Below are positions 25,183 through 36,360 of a stretch of DNA of 64,000 nt, piece after piece. The stretch lies in the NCBI RefSeq assembly GCF_022879595.1, contig NZ_CP084268.1, positions 310,001-374,000 on the forward strand. Reading direction: 5' to 3'. Every line of letters begins with the position of its first letter. The stretch's first letter is position 1. Below the pieces are notes generated by a model, which was not told the DNA's origin, did no database searches, and saw only the letters and a list, made by a program, of their open reading frames with translations. Source of the DNA: Caballeronia sp. Lep1P3. GTDB taxonomy: Bacteria; Pseudomonadota; Gammaproteobacteria; Burkholderiales; Burkholderiaceae. Position numbers and translations under genes: made by a program.

Positions 25183-26232
25183 CTACATCCCCCGCACAGC
25201 CTCGAGCATCAGCCCAAAAAACTCCCCCGCATGCGCCGAATTAAGCCACCGCACGATCAGCGCAATCCGCGATTCCGGCTCGATCCACATAAACGAGCTT
25301 CCCGCGCCCACGCCGAAGTAGCTCGTTTCAGGCACGCTCGGAAACATCTTGCGCCCGGTATTGAGCCAGACGAGGTAGCCATAGAACGGAGCAAGAGGGC
25401 AGGGCGTGCGCATCCGCGCGATCCACTCCGCCGAAAGCACGCGCTTTCCGCCCGCGATTCCATCGTCGAGCAGCATCTGCGCGATCTTGAGCTGATCGTT
25501 CGCGCTGATCGACATCCCGCCACCCCAATGCGTGCCGCCGGGCACCGACTGCATCCGCTTCCCGTCGATCTCCGTCCATGCGTTGTCATAACCCGCCCAC
25601 TTCCAGTCGTCGCTCAAACCGAGCGGACGCGCAATCGCAGCGCGAAAAACGTCCGGCAGCGGCTCGCGAAACAGATGAAGCAGCGCGAGCGAAAGCTGGT
25701 TGATGCGAACGTCGTTGTATTCCCAATAGGTGCCCGGCGTCTGCAGCGGACGAAGATCGCCCTTCTTGCCGTTGGGCGGCTCGCCGAACGTCACCGCGCG
25801 ATAGTGATCCGCCTGATCCGACAGCCCGAAGCACTCGCCTTGCCACTCGCTCGTCTGCTGCAGAAGCTGCGTCCACGTGATCGGCGCGTTGTGCGGATCG
25901 TCGAAGCCGATGCCCGGCAAGCGCGCGCGCACCGCCTCGTCGGGATCGGGCAGCAAGCCGCGATCGTGCGCGACGCCCGCGAGCAGCGCGAGGTACGTCT
26001 TCGCGATGCTGAACGTCAGATCCGCGCGATCCGGCTCGCCCCACGTCGTCACCACGCGGCCATCGACGGCCAGCGCGCCGGACACCGGCCCGCGATCGTG
26101 CACCGGTCCGAGCAGCCGGTTCCACGGCGGCGGGTCGTTCACGTGCACGCCCCAGTTGCCGTGCACCTGCCGATCCCACGTCGATTCGTGCTCGACCGAA
26201 AAGCGGATCGCACGTTGCAATGCTTCATTCAT
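25183..26232 (-). CDS. Serine hydrolase of the beta-lactamase class C / penicillin-binding fold
   Basis: A 349-residue serine hydrolase. The SxxK motif is S75-I-A-K78 (FSIAKTYLALLAGVAHDRG). YNDVRINQL around residue 195 supplies the Tyr/Asn element, and GVGAGSSFMW near the C terminus is the third motif. No signal peptide is seen, so it is probably a cytoplasmic esterase or amidase rather than a resistance enzyme. It starts 29 bp after the MHS transporter gene and is likely the last gene of the peptidase-transporter operon, which suggests a role in processing the same substrate (inference). Confidence 0.83.
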   Translation of the reverse strand: MNEALQRAIRFSVEHESTWDRQVHGNWGVHVNDPPPWNRLLGPVHDRGPVSGALAVDGRVVTTWGEPDRADLTFSIAKTYLALLAGVAHDRGLLPDPDEAVRARLPGIGFDDPHNAPITWTQLLQQTSEWQGECFGLSDQADHYRAVTFGEPPNGKKGDLRPLQTPGTYWEYNDVRINQLSLALLHLFREPLPDVFRAAIARPLGLSDDWKWAGYDNAWTEIDGKRMQSVPGGTHWGGGMSISANDQLKIAQMLLDDGIAGGKRVLSAEWIARMRTPCPLAPFYGYLVWLNTGRKMFPSVPETSYFGVGAGSSFMWIEPESRIALIVRWLNSAHAGEFFGLMLEAVRGM

Positions 26233-26261
26233 GTGAAATCTTCCTGATTCGATTCAAGGGT

Positions 26262-27554
26262 TCAACGAACGCGAAGGCGCTTTTTCGCCCAGACGAGCGT
26301 GAACAGGCTCACGACCGCGGCGATCATCAGATAAAGCCCCGGCGCAAGGTTGTTGTGCGTAATGGCGATGAGCGATGCGACCGCCAGCGGCGTGAATCCG
26401 CCGAATATCGTCGTGCCGATGTTGTAGCCGAAGGCCATGCCCGTCGTGCGCGTGGCGGTCGGGAAGAGCTCGGACATCAGCGCGGGAATCGGCGCGAAAT
26501 ACGTCGCCTTCAGGAGCGCGACCCAGATGACCGCCGCGAGCAAGGTCGGCAGCGACGGATGCGCGTTCATGAACATGAACGCCGGATACACCGTCAAAAA
26601 GAACACGACGCCCGTGACGAGCATGATGCGCACGCGGCCGATCTTGTCCGACAGATGCCCGACCACCGGCACGAGCGCCATCATGATGAAGCCCGCCGTC
26701 AACGTCGCGATGAAGCCGGACGAAGGCGCGAGCCCCAGTTGCCGTGCCGCATACGTCGGCATGTAGAGCAGCATGTAGTTCGCGGTCGTCGTGAGCACGA
26801 GCGATCCGATCGAAACAAGCAGCCGTTCTTTCTGCGTTGCGAGCAGCTCGCGCACCGGCGAGGCGACCTTCTCCGCGTGCTCGAACTCGGGCGTTTCGTC
26901 GATACGGCGCCGGATATAAAGGCCGATCGGCCCGATCAACACGCCGAAGAGAAACGGTATGCGCCAGCCCCAGCCTTCGATCTGCGCGGGCGTCAGCATG
27001 CCGGTCATCACCGCGCCGAAGAGCGACGCGAGCAGCGTGCTCGCGCCCTGGCTCGAGAACTGCCAGCTCGACATGAAACCGCGGCGCTCGGGCGCATGCT
27101 CGACGAGAAACGCCGTCGAACTGCCGAACTCGCCGCCCGCCGAAAAGCCCTGCAAGAGCCTCGACAGAAAGATGAGCACGGGCGCGGCGAGTCCGATCGT
27201 CGCGTAAGTCGGCATCAGCGCGACCATGCCGGTGCCGAGCGTCATCATGCCGATGGACAGCGTCAGCGATGCCTTGCGCCCGTGCCGGTCGCTGTACGAG
27301 CCGAGCACGAGCGCGCCGACCGGCCGCGCGAGATACGACAGCGCGAACGTGCCGAGCGTGAGCAGCAGCGAGACGGTGTGATCGTGCGTGGGGAAGAACA
27401 GCCTCGACAGCGTGCCCGCGAAATAGCCGTAGACGACGAGATCGTAGAACTCGAGCGCATTGCCGATCGACGTCGCGACGATCAGCCGCGCGACGCTGCG
27501 CTGCGTTCCGTGCTGCGCGCGCGACGCGGACACCGTGGCGGAATCAGTGCTCAT
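26262..27554 (-). CDS. MFS transporter, metabolite:H+ symporter (MHS) family
   Basis: A 430-residue, 12-helix transporter. Family markers are ATSIGNALEFYDLVVYGYFAG at the first helix, GSYSDRHGRKASL in loop 2-3, and RLLQGFSAGGEFGSSTAFL. MHS members (ProP, ShiA, citrate and ketoglutarate carriers) import polar metabolites with protons. The ATG at 27554 lies inside the 3' end of the M20 peptidase gene (11-bp overlap), so the two are coupled. Co-transcription with a peptidase suggests uptake of a dipeptide or N-acyl amino acid (inference). Confidence 0.9.
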   Translation of the reverse strand: MSTDSATVSASRAQHGTQRSVARLIVATSIGNALEFYDLVVYGYFAGTLSRLFFPTHDHTVSLLLTLGTFALSYLARPVGALVLGSYSDRHGRKASLTLSIGMMTLGTGMVALMPTYATIGLAAPVLIFLSRLLQGFSAGGEFGSSTAFLVEHAPERRGFMSSWQFSSQGASTLLASLFGAVMTGMLTPAQIEGWGWRIPFLFGVLIGPIGLYIRRRIDETPEFEHAEKVASPVRELLATQKERLLVSIGSLVLTTTANYMLLYMPTYAARQLGLAPSSGFIATLTAGFIMMALVPVVGHLSDKIGRVRIMLVTGVVFFLTVYPAFMFMNAHPSLPTLLAAVIWVALLKATYFAPIPALMSELFPTATRTTGMAFGYNIGTTIFGGFTPLAVASLIAITHNNLAPGLYLMIAAVVSLFTLVWAKKRLRVR

Positions 27555-29010
27555 GGCGAAGGCCTCCGTTGGCTCCGTTGATCTTGCGCGGCAGATGATC
27601 CGCCGGATTGCTGTCGCTGGCGCCGCCTTCGCGCGCGCCCAAGTCCCAGAAAAGCCCCGCCATGATGCGCAGGCCCTCGCTCGCGACGGAGCCGAGCAGA
27701 TGCTCGTCCGGCGCATGCTGCGAGCAGCCGGGATACGAGTGCGGCACCCACAGCGTCGGCATGCCGAGGACATCGGCGAATACGTCGTTCGGCAGCGTGC
27801 CGCCAAGATTGGGCAGCAGCACGGGCAGCGCGCCGGTCGTCTGCGTGAGCGAGCGCAGCGCCCATTGCACCCACGGATTGTCCGGATCGACGCGCGTCGC
27901 GGGCATGCCGCGCTCCACTTCGACATCGACCATCGGGAAGCCGTGCGCGTCGAGATGCGCGCGCACGATCTGCTGCAGGTTCTTCCAGTCCGTGCCGACG
28001 ACAAAGCGAATCTGCATGTGCGCGAACGCGCTCGCCGGAATCGCGTTCACCGGCTTTTCGGGGTTCCCGGTGCGAAACGCGAGCACTTCGATGTTGTTCC
28101 AGCCGAACACGCGCGCGGCGGGCGTGAGGCCCGGCTCGCCGTAGTCCGTATCGACGTCCGGTTCGCCCGGATTGCCGCCGACCTTGATATCCGCGAGCGC
28201 GCGCACGACGGAATCCGGAATCGCCGGCGGGCGCAGCCCTTCGATCAGGATCTTGCCGTTCGAATCGACCATCGACGCAATCGCGTTTGCGAGCACGATG
28301 CCCGGATTGCGCAAGAGGCCGCCCCAGTTGCCGGAGTGATGCGCGCCGTCGCGCAGTTTCACGTCGAGCCGGAAATTGATGACGCCGCGCGAGCCGAGGA
28401 ACATCGTCGGGCGGTCGGCGGCGAGACGCGGGCCATCGGAGGCGATCAGCACGTCGGCGGCGAGTTCGTCGCGCAACTGCTCGCAAATCGCGAAAAGTCC
28501 CGGCGATCCGACTTCCTCGCCCGTTTCGAACAACAGCTTGAGATTGAAGCCGAGTTTGCCGTCGCGCGCGTCGAGCACGGCTTTCAGCGCGGCGAGGTTG
28601 ATGCTGTGCTGGCCCTTGTTGTCGGCGGTGCCGCGTCCGTACCAGCGGTCGCCGTCGACGGTCACGCGCCACGGGGACAAGCGTTCGGCCCACTGCGCGT
28701 CGTAGCCGCGCACGACATCGCCGTGACCGTAGCTAAGCACGGTCGGCAGATCGTCGCCCTCGTGCCGGTGCGCGACGAGAAACGGCCCCGCGCCCGCCGG
28801 ATTCGCGACCACGCGGCAGCGAAAGCCCCACGCTTCGAGCGTCGGCGTCAGTTCTTCGGTCAGGTAGGCGGCGAGCCGCGCGCCGCTGTCGGCCTCCTGG
28901 CTTTCGGTGCGATACGCGACGCGCCGCTGCAAATCGTCGAAAAACGCGCCGGAATCGTAATAGCGCGAGGCAATGTCTAGTGCGGTGTCGCGAGTCACAT
29001 CGGTCTCCAT
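27544..29010 (-). CDS. M20 family metallopeptidase
   Basis: A 488-residue M20 peptidase. Ligands of the co-catalytic zinc pair are visible: His96 in YGHGDVV, the bridging Asp130 in RGTADNKGQH, the catalytic/ligand pair Glu165-Glu166 in ETGEEVGS, and a C-terminal His in GCSQHAPDE. SDGPRLAADRPTMFLGSRG begins the lid/dimerisation part. Likely substrates are dipeptides or N-acyl/carbamoyl amino acids. It heads the operon with the MHS transporter and serine hydrolase and diverges from a LysR regulator. Confidence 0.9.
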   Translation of the reverse strand: METDVTRDTALDIASRYYDSGAFFDDLQRRVAYRTESQEADSGARLAAYLTEELTPTLEAWGFRCRVVANPAGAGPFLVAHRHEGDDLPTVLSYGHGDVVRGYDAQWAERLSPWRVTVDGDRWYGRGTADNKGQHSINLAALKAVLDARDGKLGFNLKLLFETGEEVGSPGLFAICEQLRDELAADVLIASDGPRLAADRPTMFLGSRGVINFRLDVKLRDGAHHSGNWGGLLRNPGIVLANAIASMVDSNGKILIEGLRPPAIPDSVVRALADIKVGGNPGEPDVDTDYGEPGLTPAARVFGWNNIEVLAFRTGNPEKPVNAIPASAFAHMQIRFVVGTDWKNLQQIVRAHLDAHGFPMVDVEVERGMPATRVDPDNPWVQWALRSLTQTTGALPVLLPNLGGTLPNDVFADVLGMPTLWVPHSYPGCSQHAPDEHLLGSVASEGLRIMAGLFWDLGAREGGASDSNPADHLPRKINGANGGLRHEH

Positions 29011-29060
29011 GTCGTTGTGAGGGCAGCCTTAGCCCCTGACGATTCATGCTGACGCGGACG

Positions 29061-29086
29061 ATATTTCTGGACAATTACAATATTTC
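29061..29086. promoter_or_regulatory. Possible LysR binding region
   Basis: The 126-bp divergent region contains a direct repeat ATATTTC (29061-29067, 29080-29086) inside an AT-rich patch. Such patches between a LysR gene and its divergent target usually hold the regulator site; no clean T-N11-A dyad could be singled out. Confidence 0.35.
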
Positions 29087-29136
29087 ACAGGAACCTTTGC
29101 CGTTTCGGCAAACCTCGTGGAAGCAGGAACGTTCAA

Positions 29137-30042
29137 ATGGATCAGACGGCGTTGCGCTATTTCCTCGAAGTCGCGCGAAGCGGATCGCTCAGCAAGGCGT
29201 CGGAGCGGCTCTTCGTCGCGGTGTCGGCGTTGAGCCGGCAGATCGCGAAGATCGAGGAACAGATGGGCACGCCGCTTTTCGAGCGGCGTCCGCGCGGCAT
29301 GGTGCTGACCGACGCCGGCCGCCTGCTCGCGAATCACGCGCGGCGCACCCAGCTCGAAGACGAGCGCGTGATCGACGAAATTCGCGGACTGACCGCGAGC
29401 GGCCGCGCGACGATACGCATCGCGGCATCCGAAGGCGTCGCGCCCGATTTTCTGCCGCAGGCGTTCGCGCATTTCCTGAAGACGCATCCGCGCGCGCATT
29501 TTCTGCTCGACGTATCGCCGCCGTCGGTGGCGACGCAGGGCGTGCGCGACGGCACGCATGACATCGCCGTGTGCTTCAGCATGGCGCCCGAAGAAAACGT
29601 GCAAGTGCAGTACGCGCAGCGCGCGCCGGTCTATGCGCTAATGCGCCGCGATCATCCGCTCGCTTCGCGCGAAAGCGTGTCGCTCGCGGATCTGCTCGCG
29701 TGGCCGCTCGCGATGCACAGTCAAGGCGTGACGCTTCGACAACTCTTCGACATCGCGTGCAGTCTCGAAGGACTCGTCTTCGAGCCGGTCTTCGTCGGCA
29801 ATTACCACATGGCGCTGCAGACCTTCGTGCGTCTCACGGATGCAATCACGCTCACCGGCTATCTCACCGTGCGCAGCCGTTTGAGCGAAGACGGTTTCGC
29901 CGCCGTGCCCGTATCGAACCCGGAGCTGCATCAGCGCACGTTGCAGATTCAGACGATGGCGGGACGCACGCTGCCGCAGCCGGTCATCGCGTTCATCGAA
30001 CTGCTGAAGCAGGCGATAGACGACCCCGCGATCATCGAATGA
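29137..30042 (+). CDS. LysR family transcriptional regulator
   Basis: A 301-residue LysR regulator. The winged helix-turn-helix is at the N terminus (LRYFLEVARSGSLSKASERLFVAVSALSRQIAKIEEQMG), then a linker helix and a substrate-binding domain from about residue 90 (TIRIAASEGVAPDFLPQAF). It is divergent from the M20-MHS-serine hydrolase operon, its probable target. The ligand is unknown. Confidence 0.9.
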   Translation: MDQTALRYFLEVARSGSLSKASERLFVAVSALSRQIAKIEEQMGTPLFERRPRGMVLTDAGRLLANHARRTQLEDERVIDEIRGLTASGRATIRIAASEGVAPDFLPQAFAHFLKTHPRAHFLLDVSPPSVATQGVRDGTHDIAVCFSMAPEENVQVQYAQRAPVYALMRRDHPLASRESVSLADLLAWPLAMHSQGVTLRQLFDIACSLEGLVFEPVFVGNYHMALQTFVRLTDAITLTGYLTVRSRLSEDGFAAVPVSNPELHQRTLQIQTMAGRTLPQPVIAFIELLKQAIDDPAIIE

Positions 30043-30118
30043 AGCGCGCCTGACAGGAATAGCCGTTGCTCATGCTGATGCCAACGCGGACACGGCATCG
30101 CCGTTAGGGGAGCACATC

Positions 30119-31300
30119 ATGTCAGGCATCGCATCGACGAGGCAGGACAAAGCTGAGACAAGACCGCCATTCGTCGGCGAATCCGAGAGGCGCTCGCCCA
30201 TCGAGCCGCCGCCGCTTCCTCACGATCGCAAGATCGGCTTCGCGGTGATCGGTCTCGGCCGCCTGAGCCTCGATTCGATCTTGCCCGCGCTCGCATCGTC
30301 GAAACTCGGGCGGCTCGCGGCCGTGATGACCGGCGACAAGGCGAAGGGCGAACGCGTCGCGCGTCAATACGGCGCGCCGCAGGACGCGGTGTACGGTTAC
30401 GACGAATGGACGCGTCTCGGCGAAAACGAGGACGTTCAGGCCGTGTATATCGTCACGCCTAACGGACTGCATCACGAACAGGTGCTCGCGGCTGCGCGCG
30501 TCGGCAAACATGTGCTTTGCGAGAAGCCGTTGACCAACACATCGGCAGAAGCGGAGGACATGATTCGCGCATGCGCAAATGCGGGCGTGATGCTGATGGT
30601 CGCATATCGCCTGCAATACGAGCCGCATAATCGCGAGGCCGCGCGCATTGCCCGGTCGAATCAGTTCGGAGGCCTTAAGATCATCGAGGCGCACAACGGC
30701 CAGGTTCAGGGCGAAGCCGATCAATGGCGGCACGACAGGCGTCTCGCGGGCGGCGGATCGCTGCCGGACATCGGCCTCTATTGCCTGAATTTCGCGCGCT
30801 TCGTGACCGGCGAGGAGCCGGTCGAAGTATCGGCGTGGACGTGGAGCACGCCAGGCGATGCGCGCTTCGCCGAAGTCGAGGAGAACGTGTCGTGGCAAAT
30901 GCGCTTTCCGTCCGGCGTCGTTGCGCGATGTTCGGCGGCCTACGACGCGCACGAATCGCGTGTCGCGCGGCTGCATTTTCAGCGGGGCACCGTGCAGCTC
31001 GATCCCGCGTTCGCATACAAGGGACTGCGCCTTCAGGTGCAGCATCGGTCGGCCGAGCGCGAGGACGTCGAGTTGCGCGAGGAACATGTGCTCGACGAAG
31101 CCAATCAGTTCGCAGCGGAAATCGATCACATGGCCGAGTGCATTCTGACGGGCAGGCAGCCGGCAACGCCGGGCGAGGAAGGCTTGCAGGATCAGCGGAT
31201 CATGGAAGCGATCTATCGTTCAGCGGCGGAAAACCGGCCGGTGGAACTGCCGCACGTCGCGCAACGCGACGCTTTCCGCGATGCGCGGCTCTCCGACTGA
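30119..31300 (+). CDS. Gfo/Idh/MocA family oxidoreductase
   Basis: A 393-residue NAD(P)-dependent oxidoreductase. The Rossmann motif GFAVIGLGRLSLDSILPAL starts near residue 40, EKPLTN near 137 is the family lysine-proline motif (Lys in CEKP), and GGGSLPDIGLYCLNFARF lies in the C-terminal domain. It resembles glucose-fructose oxidoreductase. About 37 residues precede the Rossmann fold without a clear signal peptide. GGGGAGCACATC gives a good ribosome binding site. A small DMT transporter gene follows 9 bp downstream, suggesting joint sugar or polyol metabolism. Confidence 0.88.
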   Translation: MSGIASTRQDKAETRPPFVGESERRSPIEPPPLPHDRKIGFAVIGLGRLSLDSILPALASSKLGRLAAVMTGDKAKGERVARQYGAPQDAVYGYDEWTRLGENEDVQAVYIVTPNGLHHEQVLAAARVGKHVLCEKPLTNTSAEAEDMIRACANAGVMLMVAYRLQYEPHNREAARIARSNQFGGLKIIEAHNGQVQGEADQWRHDRRLAGGGSLPDIGLYCLNFARFVTGEEPVEVSAWTWSTPGDARFAEVEENVSWQMRFPSGVVARCSAAYDAHESRVARLHFQRGTVQLDPAFAYKGLRLQVQHRSAEREDVELREEHVLDEANQFAAEIDHMAECILTGRQPATPGEEGLQDQRIMEAIYRSAAENRPVELPHVAQRDAFRDARLSD

Positions 31301-31309
31301 GGCGACATC

Positions 31310-31756
31310 ATGCATTGGTTCCTCGCGGTTTTCGCGGTGCTCGCGGGCATCTCCAACCCGCTTCAGTCGGGCAGCAATTCCGCGCTGCTCAAGGGCATTC
31401 ATGAGCCGATCGTGGCGGCGGTCGTCGTCTATCTCGTGGGCGCCGCGTGTCTTGCCGCATGCGTGCCATTCTTCGGCTTCGGCGTGCGGCCGGCGCTCTC
31501 GCGGCTCGGCGGCGTGCCGTGGTGGGCGTATATCGGCGGCATCTGCAATGCGCTCTTTCTGATGTGCTCGCTGCTCATTACGAGGAAGCTCGGCTCGGCG
31601 ACGTTTACCACCGTCGTCGTGATTTCGGCTGTGGTGACGTCGGTCGCGCTGGATCACTTCGGCCTCATGGGATTCGAAGTGCGCGCGGCGAGCGCGCTGC
31701 GGCTCGTCGGCGCGGGACTGGCGATCATCGGCGTCGTGCTGATCGCCATCTTCTAG
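31310..31756 (+). CDS. DMT-superfamily transporter (DUF606/YdcZ type)
   Basis: A 148-residue membrane protein with five predicted helices. The start MHWFLAVFAVLAGISNPLQSGSNSALLKG is characteristic of the DUF606 family of half-size drug/metabolite transporters, which act as homo- or heterodimers. It sits 9 bp after the Gfo/Idh/MocA gene and is convergent with the Lrp-type regulator. Substrate unknown. Confidence 0.83.
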   Translation: MHWFLAVFAVLAGISNPLQSGSNSALLKGIHEPIVAAVVVYLVGAACLAACVPFFGFGVRPALSRLGGVPWWAYIGGICNALFLMCSLLITRKLGSATFTTVVVISAVVTSVALDHFGLMGFEVRAASALRLVGAGLAIIGVVLIAIF

Positions 31757-31775
31757 CCGGCGAACGCCGCGCGAA

Positions 31776-32276
31776 TCACAGCGGGAACGCGGTCGTCGAA
31801 AGAATCTCGCGCAGAACGACAAACGTGCGGATTTGCCGAACGCCCGGCAAATACAGCAGCTTTTCCGCGTGCAGCCGGTTGAAGCTCTCGCTGTCGCGCG
31901 TGCGGATCAGCATGAAGAAATCGAATTCGCCGGTGACGACGTGACATTCCATGCAGCCCGGCACCTTCTGCGCGGCCTTTTCGAACTCGGTGAACGACTC
32001 CGGCGTCGAGCGGTCGAGCACGACGCCGATTACGACGAGCATGCCGGCGTCGAGCGCTTTCGGATCGAGCAGCGCGACTGTCGCGCGGATAAACCCCGCT
32101 TCGCGCAGCCGCTCGACGCGCCGCAGGCATGCGGGTGGACTCAGATGCACCTTGGCCGCGAGCGCGACGTTGGATATGGAGGCATCGCGCTGTAGCTGGC
32201 GAAGAATCGCGCGATCCACGCGATCGATCTCCACGCCCGATGCGCGCGGCACTGGACGACTCGATGTTTTTTTCAT
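31776..32276 (-). CDS. acdR: Lrp/AsnC family regulator, probable AcdR
   Basis: A 166-residue Lrp-type regulator. The helix-turn-helix is at about 20-65 ([44 protein letters not shown]), followed by the RAM ligand-binding domain ([20 protein letters not shown]). It is divergent from the ACC deaminase gene, the known arrangement of the Lrp-type activator AcdR that responds to ACC. ATG 32276 was chosen because the usual family N terminus follows soon after; an ATG at 32363 would add 29 atypical residues. Confidence 0.83.
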   Translation of the reverse strand: MKKTSSRPVPRASGVEIDRVDRAILRQLQRDASISNVALAAKVHLSPPACLRRVERLREAGFIRATVALLDPKALDAGMLVVIGVVLDRSTPESFTEFEKAAQKVPGCMECHVVTGEFDFFMLIRTRDSESFNRLHAEKLLYLPGVRQIRTFVVLREILSTTAFPL

Positions 32277-32448
32277 TGCACGAAAAGCCCTCTGGACGAA
32301 ACGAAAGTGCGCAGCATGGCGCGAGCGCATCCCGACATTAGCCGGCGGCTTTTTTTTTCGCAACGCGCGCGCGAGCCGGTTTGACTACGATTGTCCGCAT
32401 GCCTCGCGGTTTCGCGCGACGGCCGATCACTTCGACGAGGATGCCGAC

Positions 32449-33465
32449 ATGAACCTGCAACGTTTCGCCCGCTATCCGCTGACTTTCGGGCCAACGCCCA
32501 TACAGCCGTTGAAACGCCTCTCCGCGCATCTCGGCGGCAAAGTCGAGTTGTATGCGAAGCGCGAGGACTGCAACAGCGGCCTCGCGTTCGGCGGCAACAA
32601 GACGCGCAAGCTCGAATATCTGATTCCCGAAGCGCTGGAACAGGGCTGCGATACGCTCGTGTCCATCGGCGGCATCCAGTCGAACCAGACGCGTCAGGTC
32701 GCGGCGGTGGCCGCGCATCTCGGCATGAAATGCGTGCTCGTGCAGGAAAACTGGGTCAATTACTCGGACGCCGTCTATGACCGCGTCGGCAATATCCAGT
32801 TGTCGCGGATGATGGGCGCGGACGTGCGGCTCGTGCCCGACGGCTTCGATATCGGCATCCGCAGAAGCTGGCAGGACGCGATGGACAGCGTGCGCGCGGC
32901 GGGCGGCAAACCGTTCGCGATTCCGGCGGGCTGCTCGGAGCATCGGCTGGGCGGGCTCGGCTTCGTCGGCTTCGCGGAAGAAGTGCGGCAGCAGGAAGCG
33001 CAACTCGGCTTCAAGTTCGACTACATCGTCGTGTGTTCGGTGACGGGCAGCACGCAGGCCGGCATGGTCGTCGGCTTCGCGGCGGACGGGCGCGCGCGCC
33101 GCGTCATCGGCATCGATGCGTCCGCGAAGCCCGAGCAGACGCACGAACAAATCACGCGGATTGCGAAGCACACGGCCGAACTCGTCGATCTCGGCCGGGA
33201 CATCACGCGCGACGACGTGGTCCTCGATACGCGCTTCGGCGGTCCCGAATACGGCCTGCCGAACGAAGGCACGCTCGAGGCGATCCGCCTGTGCGCGCGG
33301 CTCGAAGGCGTGCTGACCGATCCCGTCTACGAAGGCAAATCGATGGACGGCATGATCCGGATGGTGCAGAGCGGCGAGATTCCCGAAGGCTCGAAGGTGC
33401 TCTACGCGCATCTCGGCGGCGTGCCCGCACTGAACGCGTACAGCTTCCTGTTCCGCAACGGCTGA
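32449..33465 (+). CDS. acdS: 1-aminocyclopropane-1-carboxylate (ACC) deaminase
   Basis: A 338-residue PLP enzyme, the canonical length, that cleaves the ethylene precursor ACC to 2-oxobutyrate and ammonia. Lys51 (NKTRKLEY) binds PLP. Ser78 ([10 protein letters not shown]), Tyr294, Glu295 and Leu322 (AHLGG) are all present. Glu295/Leu322 are the residues used to separate true ACC deaminase from D-cysteine desulfhydrase, so the substrate call is strong. Expression is probably controlled by the divergent Lrp-type gene. Typical of plant-associated Burkholderiaceae, where it lowers plant ethylene. Confidence 0.96.
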   Translation: MNLQRFARYPLTFGPTPIQPLKRLSAHLGGKVELYAKREDCNSGLAFGGNKTRKLEYLIPEALEQGCDTLVSIGGIQSNQTRQVAAVAAHLGMKCVLVQENWVNYSDAVYDRVGNIQLSRMMGADVRLVPDGFDIGIRRSWQDAMDSVRAAGGKPFAIPAGCSEHRLGGLGFVGFAEEVRQQEAQLGFKFDYIVVCSVTGSTQAGMVVGFAADGRARRVIGIDASAKPEQTHEQITRIAKHTAELVDLGRDITRDDVVLDTRFGGPEYGLPNEGTLEAIRLCARLEGVLTDPVYEGKSMDGMIRMVQSGEIPEGSKVLYAHLGGVPALNAYSFLFRNG

Positions 33466-33560
33466 GCGGCGCGTCATCGCGCTTTACCTCGCGGGTAATC
33501 GACGCGCCGCACGCGACGCGCGCAACATCGATGCATCCGATCATCGAACGGGAGCCCGAC

Positions 33561-33881
33561 ATGACCGCCTACGCGATTGGCCATCTGGGAGAAGTCGACA
33601 TGTGCGCGGAGATCGTGGCCTATCTGGAGCGCATCGACGCGACGCTCGCGCCGTTCGGCGGGCGTTTCGTCATTCACGGCGGACGGTGCGACGTGCGCGA
33701 AGGCGCGTGGCGCGGCGATCTCATCGCGATCGCGTTCGCCGATCTCGCGCACGCGCGCGCCTGGTACGAGTCGGACGCGTATCGGCGCATCTTGCCGCTG
33801 CGCACGCGGCATGCGCGCGGCACGGTGTTTCTCGTCGACGGCGTCGATGCCGCGCACAAGGCGACGGACGTGCTGCGCTAA
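33561..33881 (+). CDS. DUF1330 family protein
   Basis: A 106-residue small alpha/beta-barrel protein of the dimeric ferredoxin-like DUF1330 family. Recognisable parts are YLERIDATLAPFGGRFVIHGG and the C-terminal ARAWYESDAYRRILPLRTRHARGTVFLVDG. CGGGAGCCCGAC precedes ATG 33561. Function unknown; it lies between acdS and argG, transcribed with both, but no link is evident. Confidence 0.78.
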   Translation: MTAYAIGHLGEVDMCAEIVAYLERIDATLAPFGGRFVIHGGRCDVREGAWRGDLIAIAFADLAHARAWYESDAYRRILPLRTRHARGTVFLVDGVDAAHKATDVLR

Positions 33882-35336
<1,455 letters not shown>

Positions 35337-35427
35337 CGCGCGAACGCGATGAGCCGGGCGCGTTCTGCGAGCGCGCGCTCATCCGCGTATCCTGTGGGTT
35401 TCTCCAACCGTCCGCAGGGAGCCGCAT

Positions 35428-36252
35428 TTGACTCGACTGACCATTGCGCTCATCGGCACGGGCAGCATGGGTTCGGCCGTCGGCCGCATGCTTGCCGCGT
35501 CCGGCGCGCGCGTGCTCACGACGCTCGAAGGCCGTAGCGCGGCGAGCGTCGCCCGCGCGCGCGAGGCCCGCATGGAAGACGCGAGTCTCGCGGACATCGC
35601 CGCGAGCGATTTTCTTCTGTCCATCGTGCCGCCGGCGGTTGCCGTCGACACCGCCGAACGGCTCGCGCCCGCGCTCACGCAAGCGGCGCGCAAGGCCGTC
35701 TATATCGACTGCAACGCGGTCAGCCCGCACACCGTCGCGAAGATTGCCGAAACGGTGGATGCCACCGGCGCGGCGTTCGTCGATGGCGGAATCATCGGCG
35801 CGCCTTCATCGCCCAAGTTCTATGTGTCCGGACCGCATGCGGCGCGCGCACGCGCGCTCGCCGACGCGGGTCTCGCGCTCGCCGTACTCGATGGACCGGT
35901 GGGCGCGGCATCGGCGCTCAAGATGTCGTATGCGGGCATCACGAAAGGGCTGACGGCGCTCGGCTCGGCCATGTCGCTCGCCGCGCTGCGCAATGGCGCG
36001 GGCCACGCGCTTCTCGATGAACTCAAGCAAAGCCAGCCCGCGCTTGCCGCGTGGCTCGGCGCGAACGTGCCGCGCATGCCGCCGAAGGCGTATCGATGGG
36101 TCGCGGAAATGGAGGAGATCGCGGCGTTCATCGGCAAGGAGTACGCGGAACATCGCATGTACGAGGGCGCGGCGGGACTCTATGCGCGGCTCGCGGACGA
36201 CCGCGATGCGACCGATGCCCTTTGCCGCTTCTTCGGCGAGCGCGCCGCATGA
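35428..36252 (+). CDS. NAD(P)-binding 6PGDH/HIBADH-like oxidoreductase with DUF1932 C-terminal domain
   Basis: A 274-residue oxidoreductase. The Rossmann motif LIGTGSMGSAVGRML is at about 8-21, and the helical C-terminal part (SALKMSYAGITKGLTALGSAM, then the DUF1932-like MPPKAYRWVAEMEEIAAF) resembles beta-hydroxyacid dehydrogenase relatives. The start is TTG at 35428, supported by AGGGAG 8 bases upstream and by the strand-1 sequence that follows directly. A semialdehyde dehydrogenase follows 108 bp downstream, so the pair may oxidise a hydroxy acid via its semialdehyde (inference). Confidence 0.83.
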   Translation: MTRLTIALIGTGSMGSAVGRMLAASGARVLTTLEGRSAASVARAREARMEDASLADIAASDFLLSIVPPAVAVDTAERLAPALTQAARKAVYIDCNAVSPHTVAKIAETVDATGAAFVDGGIIGAPSSPKFYVSGPHAARARALADAGLALAVLDGPVGAASALKMSYAGITKGLTALGSAMSLAALRNGAGHALLDELKQSQPALAAWLGANVPRMPPKAYRWVAEMEEIAAFIGKEYAEHRMYEGAAGLYARLADDRDATDALCRFFGERAA

Positions 36253-36360
36253 AGGCCGCCGCATGAAGGCCGCCGCAGCCTTGCAGCATTCGACTTCGAA
36301 GTGAACACCGCGACCGGCGACGATGCCGGCGCGGACCATCCTTTCAGCAAGAGGTGCTCA

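Noticed and set aside
26220..28980. Long plus-strand frames opposite the peptidase-transporter operon
   Set aside because: Highly charged shadow translations; the minus-strand genes have full family signatures.
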